This document shows, piece after piece, positions 1 through 8,330 of a stretch of 60,530 nt of DNA (position 1 is its first letter; every line of letters starts with the position of its first letter). Source of the stretch: Companilactobacillus keshanensis. Its GTDB lineage: Bacteria > Bacillota > Bacilli > Lactobacillales > Lactobacillaceae. The stretch is from contig NZ_RHOS01000014.1 of NCBI RefSeq assembly GCF_003946205.1, positions 1-60,530 of the forward strand. The letters run 5' to 3'. Position numbers and translations under genes: made by a program. The notes beneath the pieces were generated by a model that had not been told where the DNA came from, searched no databases, and saw only the letters and a program-made list of their open reading frames with translations.

Positions 1-2
1 AC

Positions 3-74
3 GCAGATTCAGTAAGTGGTAAGACAATCAAACCTATCTTGGTAATTGATAAAGATTACAAACCAGGTGAATAA
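3..74 (+). CDS. 3' end of an unidentified gene (partial at the window edge)
   Basis: An open frame enters from the left edge and ends at a TAA at 72-74, giving 23 residues that finish in ..VIDKDYKPGE. A strong hairpin terminator follows about 65 bases later, which supports this being the true end of a plus-strand gene. The tail is too short to assign a family. A periplasmic-binding-protein tail would fit the style of the sequence, but I cannot support that. Confidence 0.45.
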   Translation, partial: ADSVSGKTIKPILVIDKDYKPGE

Positions 75-140
75 TTTTATCTGGATCAAAAGACTGTGAT
101 GTAAATATACAGTTAAATACAACTTTTTCCTTTTAAATAC

Positions 141-179
141 AAAGATCCTCGCATTTACATAGTAAATGCGAGGATCTTT
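141..179. terminator. bidirectional intrinsic terminator
   Basis: Perfect 18-bp inverted repeat (AAAGATCCTCGCATTTAC, 3-base loop, then its complement) with T runs available on both strands. It sits between two convergent genes, the plus-strand tail ending at 74 and the minus-strand surface-protein gene ending at 224, and can stop both. Confidence 0.9.
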
Positions 180-223
180 TATTTTATATTCATGATTTAA
201 ACATGTTTCTTCACGTTTTCTAT

Positions 224-3200
224 TTAATCCTGCTTTGTAAATACAGAATCAATCTCAGAGACCCACTCGGAATTAGAAATTTGATGATAAGTTATACCTT
301 TCAATTCACGATGGTTAGTTGAAATCCAATTTGTACCACTAGCAGCGTTACGTGAAGCTTTTTCAATATGGCCATAATAATCTAATTTATACAATGTTAC
401 ATTTCCCATACCAGTTAATTGAACATTACCCTTATAGGAAGTTTCTGGAACTATTTTAGTAACATCTGAAGATTTAACATAATTACTTGTTCCGACACGA
501 TACCAAGTATTACCGTCATTATCGACAGCTACACGATCAACTAACCAAGCTGTTTGATAACTAATATTGATATCGGTATTTTTGTTCTCATCGACGGTAC
601 TAAATACCGCCGTATTGTTTGGATCATTGGCATAAACTTCATCAGCAATAGGTTTAAATGCCCACATATCCTCTGCCTTGACCCATTCACTAGTCGAAAC
701 TTGATAGAAAGTTCCTTCACTATTCTGAACAGCCAATCCAACCATCCAATCACTATCGTGAACCAATTGACGATTTGCCACTGGATCAGAAGTAGATGGC
801 GAACTATAAATTTGTGTATAATTATCAGCTTTTACTAGATATGGTGCATTTATTAGCCATTCTTTATCAGTTGAAGGGGTTCCTGGATCAGTTGTTGAAT
901 TTGCTAAAACTACTATTGTAGCATCTTTAGATAAATCATTTACCGTATAAGTTGCTTTATAAATACCTGCTTTGGTTGTATCAACATTATCCGTTTCGGT
1001 TACCTTATCTAAACCAACTGAATTACCATCTGAATCTGTAGCATTATCGAAATTATCCGCAGGGCTCCATTTATCACCAACATGAATTGTTGAATCATGG
1101 ACATTAAGAACGGTCGAAGCAGTTACCGTAACTTGTGTTGTTCTAGTAATATCACCATAAGTAAATGTAACATCATAAGTTCCAGGTGTATCAAGTTTTA
1201 ATGCTGAAGAATTGACAGTTATATCAGGCAATGCCACATCTTTACCGTTTTCATCAGTTGCACTAACAAAACTATCAGCCGGATCCCATGTTAACCCAAC
1301 ATGTACTGAAGAAGGTTGAACAACTAATGTCGGTGCCTGAGTTACAGTTACTTTAGCAGCTTCGACTGTATCTTTGTATTTGAAAATTACGTTATAGACG
1401 CCTGCCTTATCAGCCTGGATATTCGAAGAATCAACGGTTATTTTAGATAAATCTAAGTTATCGCCATATTCATCAGTTGCACTAACAAAATTGTCATCAG
1501 CTTTCCAATCATTACCTGGAGATAGGGTTGAGTCCTTTACATTAATTACAGGTGCAACAATAGCTCTATTGACGTTAACTGTGACTGTTTTAGTAACATC
1601 AGTTGTTCTAGTCGTTACACCATCAGCTTCATATCCTGACAAGTAACTATATTTATAAGTAATATCGTGTGTTCCTGCAGTAGCTGTATCTAATACTGAA
1701 TCCTTATCTACAACTGTGCCATCAACAGAGACTGTTAAATCGACATTATCGTAATTTAAAATATTTCCATATTCATCTGTACTTGTTGATCCATAAAGGT
1801 CAGAAATATTGACGGCATCACCTACTGTATATTCAGTATTTCCCTGTGAATTAATAACCGGATCTTGATATCCAATAATTGAAATTTCTGAGGAAGTTTC
1901 CATTGGTGATCCATTTATATAGTAAGTATATTTAACACTAGCATTATTGTTGCCTAACTTTAAAACAGTGTAGATGCCATCATACTGATAGTCAATTCCA
2001 TCAACTATGTATGTTAAATTAGTATTACTTGCGGAAAAAGGAACATTATTTTCATCAAGTGCTACATTATTATTAATGAAACTAAATAAATTAACTTTAC
2101 TGCCTAATTTGAATAGATTACCTGATACAGCTAATGTTGGAGCTTGTTTTACATGAAGAATTGTTGAAGAATCAACAGTCTGATTATCGCCATATGCATA
2201 TGAATACACAACTGGATGGATTCCAACTACGGATGGTTTGAAGTCATTAGTAATGACTCCATCAACTGATACTGTTACTTTATTAAATGTCAAAGGATTA
2301 CCATTCTCATCAGTTCCACCATTAAATGCTTCACTTGCATCCCATGGTTTGGTAGAAGTTGAATTCATAACATCATATGATGGAACAGAATTTATAGTTG
2401 GAGTCTGAGTTACGGTTACCTTAGCAGTTTCGACTGTATCTTTGTATTTGAAGATTACGTTATAGACGCCCGCCTTATCAGCTTGGATATTCGAAGAATC
2501 AACGGTTATTTTAGATAAATATAAGTTATCGCCATATTCATCAGTTGCACTGATAAAGTTGTCATCCGTTTTCCAATCATTACCTAAAACCAGAGTTGAG
2601 TCCTTTACATTAATTACAGGTTCAACAATAGCTCTATTAACGTTAACTATGACTGTTTTAGTAACATCAGTTGTTACGGGCGTTACACCATCAGCTTCAT
2701 ATCCTGACATGTAACTATATTTATAAGTAACATCATGTGTTCCTGCAGTAGTTGTATCTAATTCTGAATCTTTCGCAATATCTTTACCATCAACAGAGAC
2801 CGTTAAATTGACATTATCGTAATTTAAAATATTTCCATATTCATCTGTACTTGTACCTAACCATTTAGAGACAGCGGCTTGATCATTGACAGTGACATCA
2901 TCAGTATCTTTAGTAACAGTTAGAGTTGGCGTCTGTCTGACATTAACAGCTGTTGTAGATGAATATTCACCATATGCATAAGTAATTGTATATTGACCTG
3001 GCTTGGACTGATCAATTGTTGTCCCAGTTTCTGGAATTGCACTATCAACTTTTTGAATTGTAACTGTCAGATTAGCATATGGAATGGGAGCATTATTTTC
3101 GTCTGTACTATTAGTTGCATCGTAAGCAGATTCAGGATCCCATACCGTTCCATCGGCCACACTTAAGTTTACCGTCTTATCAGAAATAACTACTGGAGCC

Positions 3201-4417
3201 TTTACAACTTCTAAATCATGAATAGAAGGATCAATATCCGTTATTCCAAGCGTTGAATAATATGCCAAATACATTGGGCTGGCCGCACCAATAGTAATAT
3301 TTTTAGTTGTAGTCCCATCACTAAATGTATATCCCGTTGGGGCGGTTACTTCAGCTGTGTCACCTAATTTAGTTGAATCAGTTTTATATGTACTTAAAGT
3401 ATCGTTTCCCAATTTAAAGTTAACGGTATTAGTCATTAATGTTTTATTATCTTTGAATACTTCTATTGAAGTGGTGTTACTATGCATACCAGAATAATGA
3501 AAGCTATTTGTCAAAATGGTAGGATTCTTCGTTAAAAAACCTATCGGTGTGAACGCAATTGCCGAAGTACTAGTTAGATTCTGCTCTATATATTCCAAAT
3601 ATAAAGCTGGGAACGAAGTATTTCCATAAACAAAGCTGTAGACTGCTGGTAAAATGTCATCAGTGCTTCCTTCTGCTCTAACAATGTTAATTGTTTTAGT
3701 AATACTGTTTATATAAGTCTTAGCATCTGTTCCATCATACCCTGCACCTATTACTTGATCCTTATCTGAAGCATTTACAAAAGTATATCCCTGTGGAAGC
3801 GAGCTTGTTAAATCAACAGTATCATCAGTATTACCTACTATGAATGCCTGACCTTTTTGATCTTGAAAATCTCCAACTTCACTACTATCTGGAGTTTCAA
3901 CCTTGTAATTAATAATAATTCCACTATTAGCACTAGGATCATAATTAGATGTATTATTCCAGTCAATCGTGCCTTTCTGTGAATTAGCGACTGGAACTTG
4001 TGCAGTAGCAGTGGCTACTGGAGTTGCAATATATGCATTAATATTACTTGATAAACTATTACCTGAAGTTATCCCTGAACCTGTAGTTTTAGATCCTGTA
4101 TCGTCTGAACCAGTAACCCCTGTGCTACTGTTGGATCCGGATGCCGCATTCCCTGTGCCAGCATTCTGATCATTTTGTCCAGTATTTGAACCAGTTCCTG
4201 ACCCTGTATCAGGTGCTGATTCTTCTTCTTTTGTCCCTGAGCTTGTGGTTCCGTTATTTATCTGATCATTGTTTTGCCCGACTACTTGATCGGTAGCTGG
4301 TTGTTCTGTTGCAGCACTTACGTTAGTGGTACTTAACCCACCTAAAATTAGTGCTGAAAAAAGTGTTACCCCTGCAATTGTCACTTTTTGTGACTTAGAT
4401 AGCTTGATATTAGCCAT
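224..4417 (-). CDS. large secreted surface protein: Ig-like repeats plus C-terminal SLAP-type repeats
   Basis: A 1397-residue exported protein. The ATG at 4417 is chosen over an in-frame ATG at 4441 because AGGGAG lies just before it and the mature signal peptide (KLSKSQK, hydrophobic core, NVSA-AT, cleavage near residue 35) then starts normally. A Ser/Thr/Gly/Asn-rich linker (about 37-130) follows, then an N-terminal region of unknown fold, then a chain of bacterial Ig-like repeats with recurrent TDENG/TDEYG and ..VTVTQTP.. motifs. Residues about 519-672 and 875-1028 are near copies of each other. The last ~215 residues hold about three W-V-rich modules resembling the SLAP (lactobacillus S-layer-type) wall-binding domain (..FYQVSTSEWVKAED..). 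No LPxTG motif is present, so non-covalent wall attachment is inferred. The gene is monocistronic. A role in adhesion or envelope structure is likely; the ligand is unknown. Confidence 0.88.
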   Translation of the reverse strand: MANIKLSKSQKVTIAGVTLFSALILGGLSTTNVSAATEQPATDQVVGQNNDQINNGTTSSGTKEEESAPDTGSGTGSNTGQNDQNAGTGNAASGSNSSTGVTGSDDTGSKTTGSGITSGNSLSSNINAYIATPVATATAQVPVANSQKGTIDWNNTSNYDPSANSGIIINYKVETPDSSEVGDFQDQKGQAFIVGNTDDTVDLTSSLPQGYTFVNASDKDQVIGAGYDGTDAKTYINSITKTINIVRAEGSTDDILPAVYSFVYGNTSFPALYLEYIEQNLTSTSAIAFTPIGFLTKNPTILTNSFHYSGMHSNTTSIEVFKDNKTLMTNTVNFKLGNDTLSTYKTDSTKLGDTAEVTAPTGYTFSDGTTTKNITIGAASPMYLAYYSTLGITDIDPSIHDLEVVKAPVVISDKTVNLSVADGTVWDPESAYDATNSTDENNAPIPYANLTVTIQKVDSAIPETGTTIDQSKPGQYTITYAYGEYSSTTAVNVRQTPTLTVTKDTDDVTVNDQAAVSKWLGTSTDEYGNILNYDNVNLTVSVDGKDIAKDSELDTTTAGTHDVTYKYSYMSGYEADGVTPVTTDVTKTVIVNVNRAIVEPVINVKDSTLVLGNDWKTDDNFISATDEYGDNLYLSKITVDSSNIQADKAGVYNVIFKYKDTVETAKVTVTQTPTINSVPSYDVMNSTSTKPWDASEAFNGGTDENGNPLTFNKVTVSVDGVITNDFKPSVVGIHPVVYSYAYGDNQTVDSSTILHVKQAPTLAVSGNLFKLGSKVNLFSFINNNVALDENNVPFSASNTNLTYIVDGIDYQYDGIYTVLKLGNNNASVKYTYYINGSPMETSSEISIIGYQDPVINSQGNTEYTVGDAVNISDLYGSTSTDEYGNILNYDNVDLTVSVDGTVVDKDSVLDTATAGTHDITYKYSYLSGYEADGVTTRTTDVTKTVTVNVNRAIVAPVINVKDSTLSPGNDWKADDNFVSATDEYGDNLDLSKITVDSSNIQADKAGVYNVIFKYKDTVEAAKVTVTQAPTLVVQPSSVHVGLTWDPADSFVSATDENGKDVALPDITVNSSALKLDTPGTYDVTFTYGDITRTTQVTVTASTVLNVHDSTIHVGDKWSPADNFDNATDSDGNSVGLDKVTETDNVDTTKAGIYKATYTVNDLSKDATIVVLANSTTDPGTPSTDKEWLINAPYLVKADNYTQIYSSPSTSDPVANRQLVHDSDWMVGLAVQNSEGTFYQVSTSEWVKAEDMWAFKPIADEVYANDPNNTAVFSTVDENKNTDINISYQTAWLVDRVAVDNDGNTWYRVGTSNYVKSSDVTKIVPETSYKGNVQLTGMGNVTLYKLDYYGHIEKASRNAASGTNWISTNHRELKGITYHQISNSEWVSEIDSVFTKQD
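1334..1795 (-). repeat. direct repeat copy B inside the surface-protein gene
   Basis: About 460 bp that match 2402-2863 at a constant offset of 1068 bp (356 codons) with few differences and no visible indels. For example, 1363 and 2431 both begin CGACTGTATCTTTGTATTTG. The repeat covers two Ig-like modules. Confidence 0.85.
2402..2863 (-). repeat. direct repeat copy A inside the surface-protein gene
   Basis: Partner of 1334-1795 at an offset of 1068 bp. Most differences fall in the loop-like parts of the module (for example KDIAKDSE versus TVVDKDSV), while the ends are nearly identical. This suggests a recent duplication or gene conversion. Confidence 0.85.
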
Positions 4418-4536
4418 GTCATTTCTCCCTGAAAAAAACATTTATAACTACTTAAGTATAATTCAATAAATCACAATGTTAGATTCACTTATCATAAAAA
4501 GTATTTACCGATTTTGGGAATAAATATTTTTGGCAT

Positions 4537-4581
4537 AAAAAAATTCTGAGCGAGGATCTTACCCTCTACTCAGAACTTTTT
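4537..4581. terminator. intrinsic terminator between iclR-type gene and surface-protein gene
   Basis: TTCTGAG..GAGG paired with CCTC..CTCAGAA, with A/T runs on both flanks. On the minus strand it ends the IclR-type regulator transcript. It also separates that gene from the surface-protein gene that follows. Confidence 0.75.
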
Positions 4582-4585
4582 CTGT

Positions 4586-5341
4586 CTAAATTGCCTGTTC
4601 TATTTTATCTTTAGTTTCCAAAACTAATTTGATGATTCGCTTTTCACGATCCTCATCCATCCTATAATAAGGGGTACTTACGCTGAAAGCACCATATACT
4701 TGATCATGCTTCATCAACACGGTTCCGATACAGAATACTTCTAACTCATTTTCACGATCGTCTACTGAATAACCGTTAGATCTAACAATATCAATTTGTT
4801 TGTTCAATGCTTTACGGTTCACAACAGTAAATTTAGTCAATGGATTTAATGGATTCCTGTCAAAATAGTCTTCCAATTCTTCAGAAGTCTTAGTGGCCAA
4901 AATGGCCTTCCCCATAGCTGAACAATAGAGATTCAAACGACCACCAATTTTTGATTTCAAATTGACACTTCTAGGACTTTCCAACTTCTCCAAAAACTCA
5001 ACATGCTCTGCGATCTCCACTCCTAAGTGAACTGTTTCTTCAGTCGCATTACGTAATTCTTTCAAATATGGTAAAGCAATTTGATGAATATTAAAATCGG
5101 CCAGTGCTTTTTGGCCTAGTCCAATTAATTCGGCACCTAAATGATATTTTTTGTCTTCTTCATTTCTCCATAGAAGATCTAATTCACACATTGTCGTTAA
5201 AATCTTTAAAGTAGTAGACTTAGACATTTCCATGCCTTCATGAATTTCTTTTAGGGTTAATCCCGAATCATGTTCCATTAAATAATCTAAAATAGCTTTA
5301 GCCTTAATTAAAACTGTTCCGTAACTTTTTGATTCTACCAA
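4586..5341 (-). CDS. IclR-family transcriptional regulator
   Basis: 251 residues, the usual IclR length. The N-terminal winged helix (residues about 10-75, ..HDSGLTLKEIHEGMEMSKST..) is followed by the IclR effector-binding domain (about 90-250). The start is TTG at 5341: GGAGG lies 9 bases upstream and no better ATG exists. The gene is divergent from the KDPG/KHG aldolase gene, with overlapping promoters, so that gene is its most likely target. By analogy with KdgR-type IclR proteins the effector may be a 2-keto-3-deoxy sugar acid, which is inference only. The start codon, RBS and shared control region are seen directly in the sequence. Confidence 0.9.
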   Translation of the reverse strand: MVESKSYGTVLIKAKAILDYLMEHDSGLTLKEIHEGMEMSKSTTLKILTTMCELDLLWRNEEDKKYHLGAELIGLGQKALADFNIHQIALPYLKELRNATEETVHLGVEIAEHVEFLEKLESPRSVNLKSKIGGRLNLYCSAMGKAILATKTSEELEDYFDRNPLNPLTKFTVVNRKALNKQIDIVRSNGYSVDDRENELEVFCIGTVLMKHDQVYGAFSVSTPYYRMDEDREKRIIKLVLETKDKIEQAI

Positions 5342-5356
5342 TTATATATCCTCCGC

Positions 5357-5384
5357 TTGATAGATTTAAAGAAAGCGCTATAAT
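5357..5384 (+). promoter_or_regulatory. promoter of eda
   Basis: TTGATA at 5357-5362, a 16-base spacer, and a perfect TATAAT at 5379-5384. Transcription would start about 50 bases before the aldolase ATG at 5442. Confidence 0.75.
5370..5383 (+). promoter_or_regulatory. candidate cre (CcpA) site
   Basis: AGAAAGCGCTATAA agrees with TGWAARCGYTWNCW at 12 of 14 positions, including the central palindrome AAAGCGCT. It overlaps the spacer and -10 box of the eda promoter, where binding would repress, and lies just downstream of the -10 of the regulator gene. Confidence 0.5.
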
Positions 5385-5385
5385 G

Positions 5386-5414
5386 ATTATATAGTTTCTG
5401 TAAGGAAAAGTAAA
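5386..5414 (-). promoter_or_regulatory. promoter of the IclR-type gene
   Basis: On the minus strand TTTACT (5414-5409), a 17-base spacer, then TATAAT (5391-5386). The -10 boxes of the two divergent promoters are only 1-2 bases apart, so one bound protein could block both. Confidence 0.6.
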
Positions 5415-5441
5415 TTTATTATAAGGAAATGGTGAACTTTT

Positions 5442-6089
5442 ATGCAAAAAGTTGAAACTTTGAAGAAAATGGAAAAAACTGGTGTTGTTGCAGTTGTTCG
5501 TGGAGCTTCTAGAGAAGAAGCTTACAAAGCTGCTAAAGCCTGTATCGACGGTGGAGTTAAAGGTATCGAATTAACTTTCACGGCCCCAGAAGCTGATAAG
5601 ATCATTGCTGATCTAAAGGCTGATTACAAGGATGATCCTGATGCATGTATCGGTGCGGGTACTGTTCTTGATCCCACTACTGCACGTATTGCTATCATGG
5701 CCGGTGCTGACTTTATCGTTAGTCCCTCATTTAACAAAGAAGTTGCCAAATTATGTAATCTTTACGAGATTCCATATACACCTGGTTGCATGTCAATCAC
5801 TGAAATTCAAACTGCTATGACATACGGATCAGATATCGTTAAGGTCTTCCCTGGTAGCGTTGTTGGACAAGGGTTCATTTCAGCTGTTAAAGCTCCATTC
5901 CCACAGGTAAGCATCATGCCTACTGGTGGCGTAAGTCTCGACAACATGGAAGAATGGTTTGATAAAGGTGTTACTCTTGTTGGTGCCGGTGGCAATTTAG
6001 TTGGCCCTGCTACTAAAGGCGACTTCGAACAAGTTAAGAAAAATGCTCAAGCTTATCACGCTAAATTAGAAGAAATCAGAAATAAATAA
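5442..6089 (+). CDS. eda: 2-dehydro-3-deoxyphosphogluconate (KDPG) / 4-hydroxy-2-oxoglutarate aldolase
   Basis: 215 residues, a complete class I KDPG/KHG aldolase. It should cleave KDPG to pyruvate and glyceraldehyde-3-phosphate. Visible family marks are GIELTFTAPE (Glu43), the GAGTVLDP loop, the Schiff-base lysine in DIVKVFPGS (Lys134), and the PTGGV phosphate-binding loop. No keto-deoxy-gluconate kinase, dehydratase or uronate gene lies in this window, so the aldolase is an orphan here and may serve hexuronate or gluconate use encoded elsewhere. It is monocistronic: its own promoter is upstream and a terminator lies 3 bases after the stop. The divergent IclR-type gene is the likely regulator. 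Confidence 0.93.
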   Translation: MQKVETLKKMEKTGVVAVVRGASREEAYKAAKACIDGGVKGIELTFTAPEADKIIADLKADYKDDPDACIGAGTVLDPTTARIAIMAGADFIVSPSFNKEVAKLCNLYEIPYTPGCMSITEIQTAMTYGSDIVKVFPGSVVGQGFISAVKAPFPQVSIMPTGGVSLDNMEEWFDKGVTLVGAGGNLVGPATKGDFEQVKKNAQAYHAKLEEIRNK

Positions 6090-6091
6090 TT

Positions 6092-6119
6092 AAAAACTCC
6101 CTATTATGGGAGTTTTTTT
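6092..6119 (+). terminator. terminator of eda
   Basis: AAAACTCCC-TATTAT-GGGAGTTTTTTT directly after the stop codon. Confidence 0.9.
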
Positions 6120-6139
6120 GTAATCTTGAGGTTTGTTTG

Positions 6140-6168
6140 TTGACCCTTTTAAAATAGTATGCTAAATT
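6140..6168 (+). promoter_or_regulatory. probable clpP promoter
   Basis: TTGACC at 6140-6145, 17 bases, then TAAATT at 6163-6168. The -10 box abuts the CIRCE operator. The -10 is weak, so the exact position is uncertain. Confidence 0.45.
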
Positions 6169-6193
6169 AGCACTGTACTATTAAGAGTGCTAA
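6167..6193. promoter_or_regulatory. CIRCE operator (HrcA site) upstream of clpP
   Basis: TTAGCACTG, 9 bases, GAGTGCTAA. This matches the CIRCE consensus TTAGCACTC-N9-GAGTGCTAA with one mismatch in the left arm. It lies 20 bases before the clpP start, where HrcA would repress until heat or protein stress. Confidence 0.9.
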
Positions 6194-6213
6194 TTAAAAC
6201 TAGGAGGCATTTT

Positions 6214-6807
6214 ATGTTAGTTCCTACAGTTATTGAACAAAACTCACGTGGCGAACGTGCCTATGACATTTATTCAAGATTATTAAAAGACAGAATCATC
6301 ATGTTGTCAGGTGAGGTTAACGATCAATTAGCTAATACAGTAATTGCTGAATTACTTTTCCTTGATGCTCAAGACTCTGACAAGGATATTTCTATCTACA
6401 TTAACTCACCCGGTGGTTCTGTTACGGCCGGATTAGCTATTATGGATACAATGAACTTTGTAAAATCTGATATTCAAACTATTGCAACAGGTTTAGCTGC
6501 TTCAATGGCCAGTGTTCTATTATCAGCCGGAACAAAGGGAAAACGTTTTGCACTTCCAAACTCAACTGTTCTTATTCACCAACCATCTGGTGGTGCCCAA
6601 GGACAACAAACTGAGATTGAAATTGTCGCTAAGGAAATCGGTAAAACAAGAGAGAGATTAAATCGTATCTTGGCCGAAAATTCTGGACAAGCATTTGAAA
6701 AACTTCAAAAGGATACAGAACGTGATAACTACATGACTTCTCAAGAAGCTAAGGATTATGGCTTGATCGATGAAGTTATGATAAATAAAGATAAAGCTAA
6801 GAAATAG
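6214..6807 (+). CDS. clpP: ATP-dependent Clp protease proteolytic subunit
   Basis: 197 residues, a full-length ClpP serine peptidase that forms the tetradecameric barrel working with Clp ATPases in cytosolic proteolysis. Catalytic residues are visible: Ser97 in GLAASMAS, His122 in LIHQPSGG, and an Asp in the [11 protein letters not shown] region. The ATG at 6214 is taken because AGGAGG precedes it by about 7 bases. An in-frame ATG at 6187 would begin inside the CIRCE element and is rejected. A single-gene transcript is likely, with CIRCE upstream and a terminator just after. Confidence 0.97.
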   Translation: MLVPTVIEQNSRGERAYDIYSRLLKDRIIMLSGEVNDQLANTVIAELLFLDAQDSDKDISIYINSPGGSVTAGLAIMDTMNFVKSDIQTIATGLAASMASVLLSAGTKGKRFALPNSTVLIHQPSGGAQGQQTEIEIVAKEIGKTRERLNRILAENSGQAFEKLQKDTERDNYMTSQEAKDYGLIDEVMINKDKAKK

Positions 6808-6817
6808 CTTATCTTCG

Positions 6818-6847
6818 GCGCAGAATATTTGTATTCTGCGCTTTTTT
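6818..6847 (+). terminator. terminator of clpP
   Basis: GCGCAGAATA-TTTG-TATTCTGCGC followed by TTTTTT. Confidence 0.9.
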
Positions 6848-6919
6848 GTTGCCATTAGACAGTTTCAGTTAATTAGGCTATCCTTAATTTATAATTAGGA
6901 GAACAAAAGGAGGATTAAT

Positions 6920-8308
6920 ATGGAGACTACTATAAAGGATTCTTTAAGTCGTAAATTATTTATCATTACACTATTGTCTGGTACATTTACAATGTCTATC
7001 AGCCAGTCATCCCTATCCACGGCTTATCCAACTCTCATGAAATTCTTCGGTGTCACTGCACCAACGATCCAGTGGTTAACAACTGGATTTATGTTAATAA
7101 TGTGTATCATGATGCCGATCAGTCCCTGGTTCTTGAATAATATTTCATTCAAGAAAATATTTTTAGGAGTTGTTGCAATTTTTGCAATCGGCACTTTGAT
7201 CATCATAACTGCCACTAATTTCCCTATGGCGATGCTTGGTAGAGCTCTGGAAGCGATTGGTGTGGGACTTTTATTTCCATCATTTCAATCAGTTCTATTA
7301 GCCATAACACCACAGGACAACCGTGGAACCACTATGGGCTTTGCGGGATTAGTCATGGGGTCAGCTTTAGCATCCGGACCTATTATTTCTGGTATTGTTT
7401 TAAACTTTTTAAAATGGCAAGGATTATTCGTGATCTTCTTGATTATCATGATCGTCATTTTTATTATAGGATCGTTTTATATTAAAGATGTCATGCCGCG
7501 TCACAAAGTAAAACTTGATGCTATTTCTATCTTCTACTTGCTTGGATTGATTGGATTATTATATGTTGTCAATCAAGCCGGCAGCACACACAGTTTAAAC
7601 ACTGATCTCATAATTCTTTTAACTGCCAGTATAGTTATGACCGGATTATTTATCCACCGTCAACTGACTCAAAAAGAACCACTGTTAGATTTAAAAGTCA
7701 TGAGTAATTTCAACTTCGATCTGGCAGTATTACTGACAGGTTTTTCTTATATATCATTGATCGTTGTAACAATTATTTATCCATTATATTATCAAAATAT
7801 TTTGCATACTTCCGTTTTAATTTCAGGGCTGGCACTTGTACCACCAGCTATTTTGTTGAGTATCTTAAATCCACTGACCGGAAAATTGGCTGATAAGATC
7901 GGATTCAAATCAACTTTGATATCTGGAATGTCTATGATTGTCATCGGCTGGTTTTTACTATTCATCCTCAACCAAAAATTGGGCTTAGTATCAATGATCC
8001 TGATCGCCATGCTTATTGAAGGTGGGAACGCTTTTGTCATGATGCCAGCAACAACGCTTGGTGGTAATTCCCTATCAGAGGAACTTATTCCACATGGTAC
8101 GGCTATCATTACCACTGTTCGTCAATTATTGGGTTCTCTGGGCGTTAGTCTAGCTACACTGATACTTGTAACCTCCAATCAGAACCATGGTCTGGCCTCT
8201 AATACAGGTCTAATAGGCTATCACTATGTCTTCACTTTCTTCTGTATTATGGCGATCATAGGCTTTGTTTTCGCCATTATGGTTAAAGATAAGAAGAAAA
8301 CTAATTAA
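6920..8308 (+). CDS. MFS exporter, DHA2 (drug:H+ antiporter) type
   Basis: 462 residues, highly hydrophobic, with about 14 predicted membrane spans as in the DHA2 group. The loop-2/3 segment with FLNNISFKK and the antiporter motif C region (GFAGLVMGSALASGPIISG) are visible. The Gly/Pro-rich motif is typical of export rather than uptake. AGGAGG lies 7 bases before the ATG. A second membrane gene follows 22 bases downstream without a terminator, so the two are probably one transcript. The substrate cannot be told from sequence; a toxic small molecule is the family default. Confidence 0.9.
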   Translation: METTIKDSLSRKLFIITLLSGTFTMSISQSSLSTAYPTLMKFFGVTAPTIQWLTTGFMLIMCIMMPISPWFLNNISFKKIFLGVVAIFAIGTLIIITATNFPMAMLGRALEAIGVGLLFPSFQSVLLAITPQDNRGTTMGFAGLVMGSALASGPIISGIVLNFLKWQGLFVIFLIIMIVIFIIGSFYIKDVMPRHKVKLDAISIFYLLGLIGLLYVVNQAGSTHSLNTDLIILLTASIVMTGLFIHRQLTQKEPLLDLKVMSNFNFDLAVLLTGFSYISLIVVTIIYPLYYQNILHTSVLISGLALVPPAILLSILNPLTGKLADKIGFKSTLISGMSMIVIGWFLLFILNQKLGLVSMILIAMLIEGGNAFVMMPATTLGGNSLSEELIPHGTAIITTVRQLLGSLGVSLATLILVTSNQNHGLASNTGLIGYHYVFTFFCIMAIIGFVFAIMVKDKKKTN

Positions 8309-8330
8309 TTGGAACTAATGGAGAACAATA

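Noticed and set aside
6137-6150. Possible CtsR site before clpP
   Set aside because: Only one half (GGTCAAC on the reverse strand) resembles the heptad; the required second heptad is absent.
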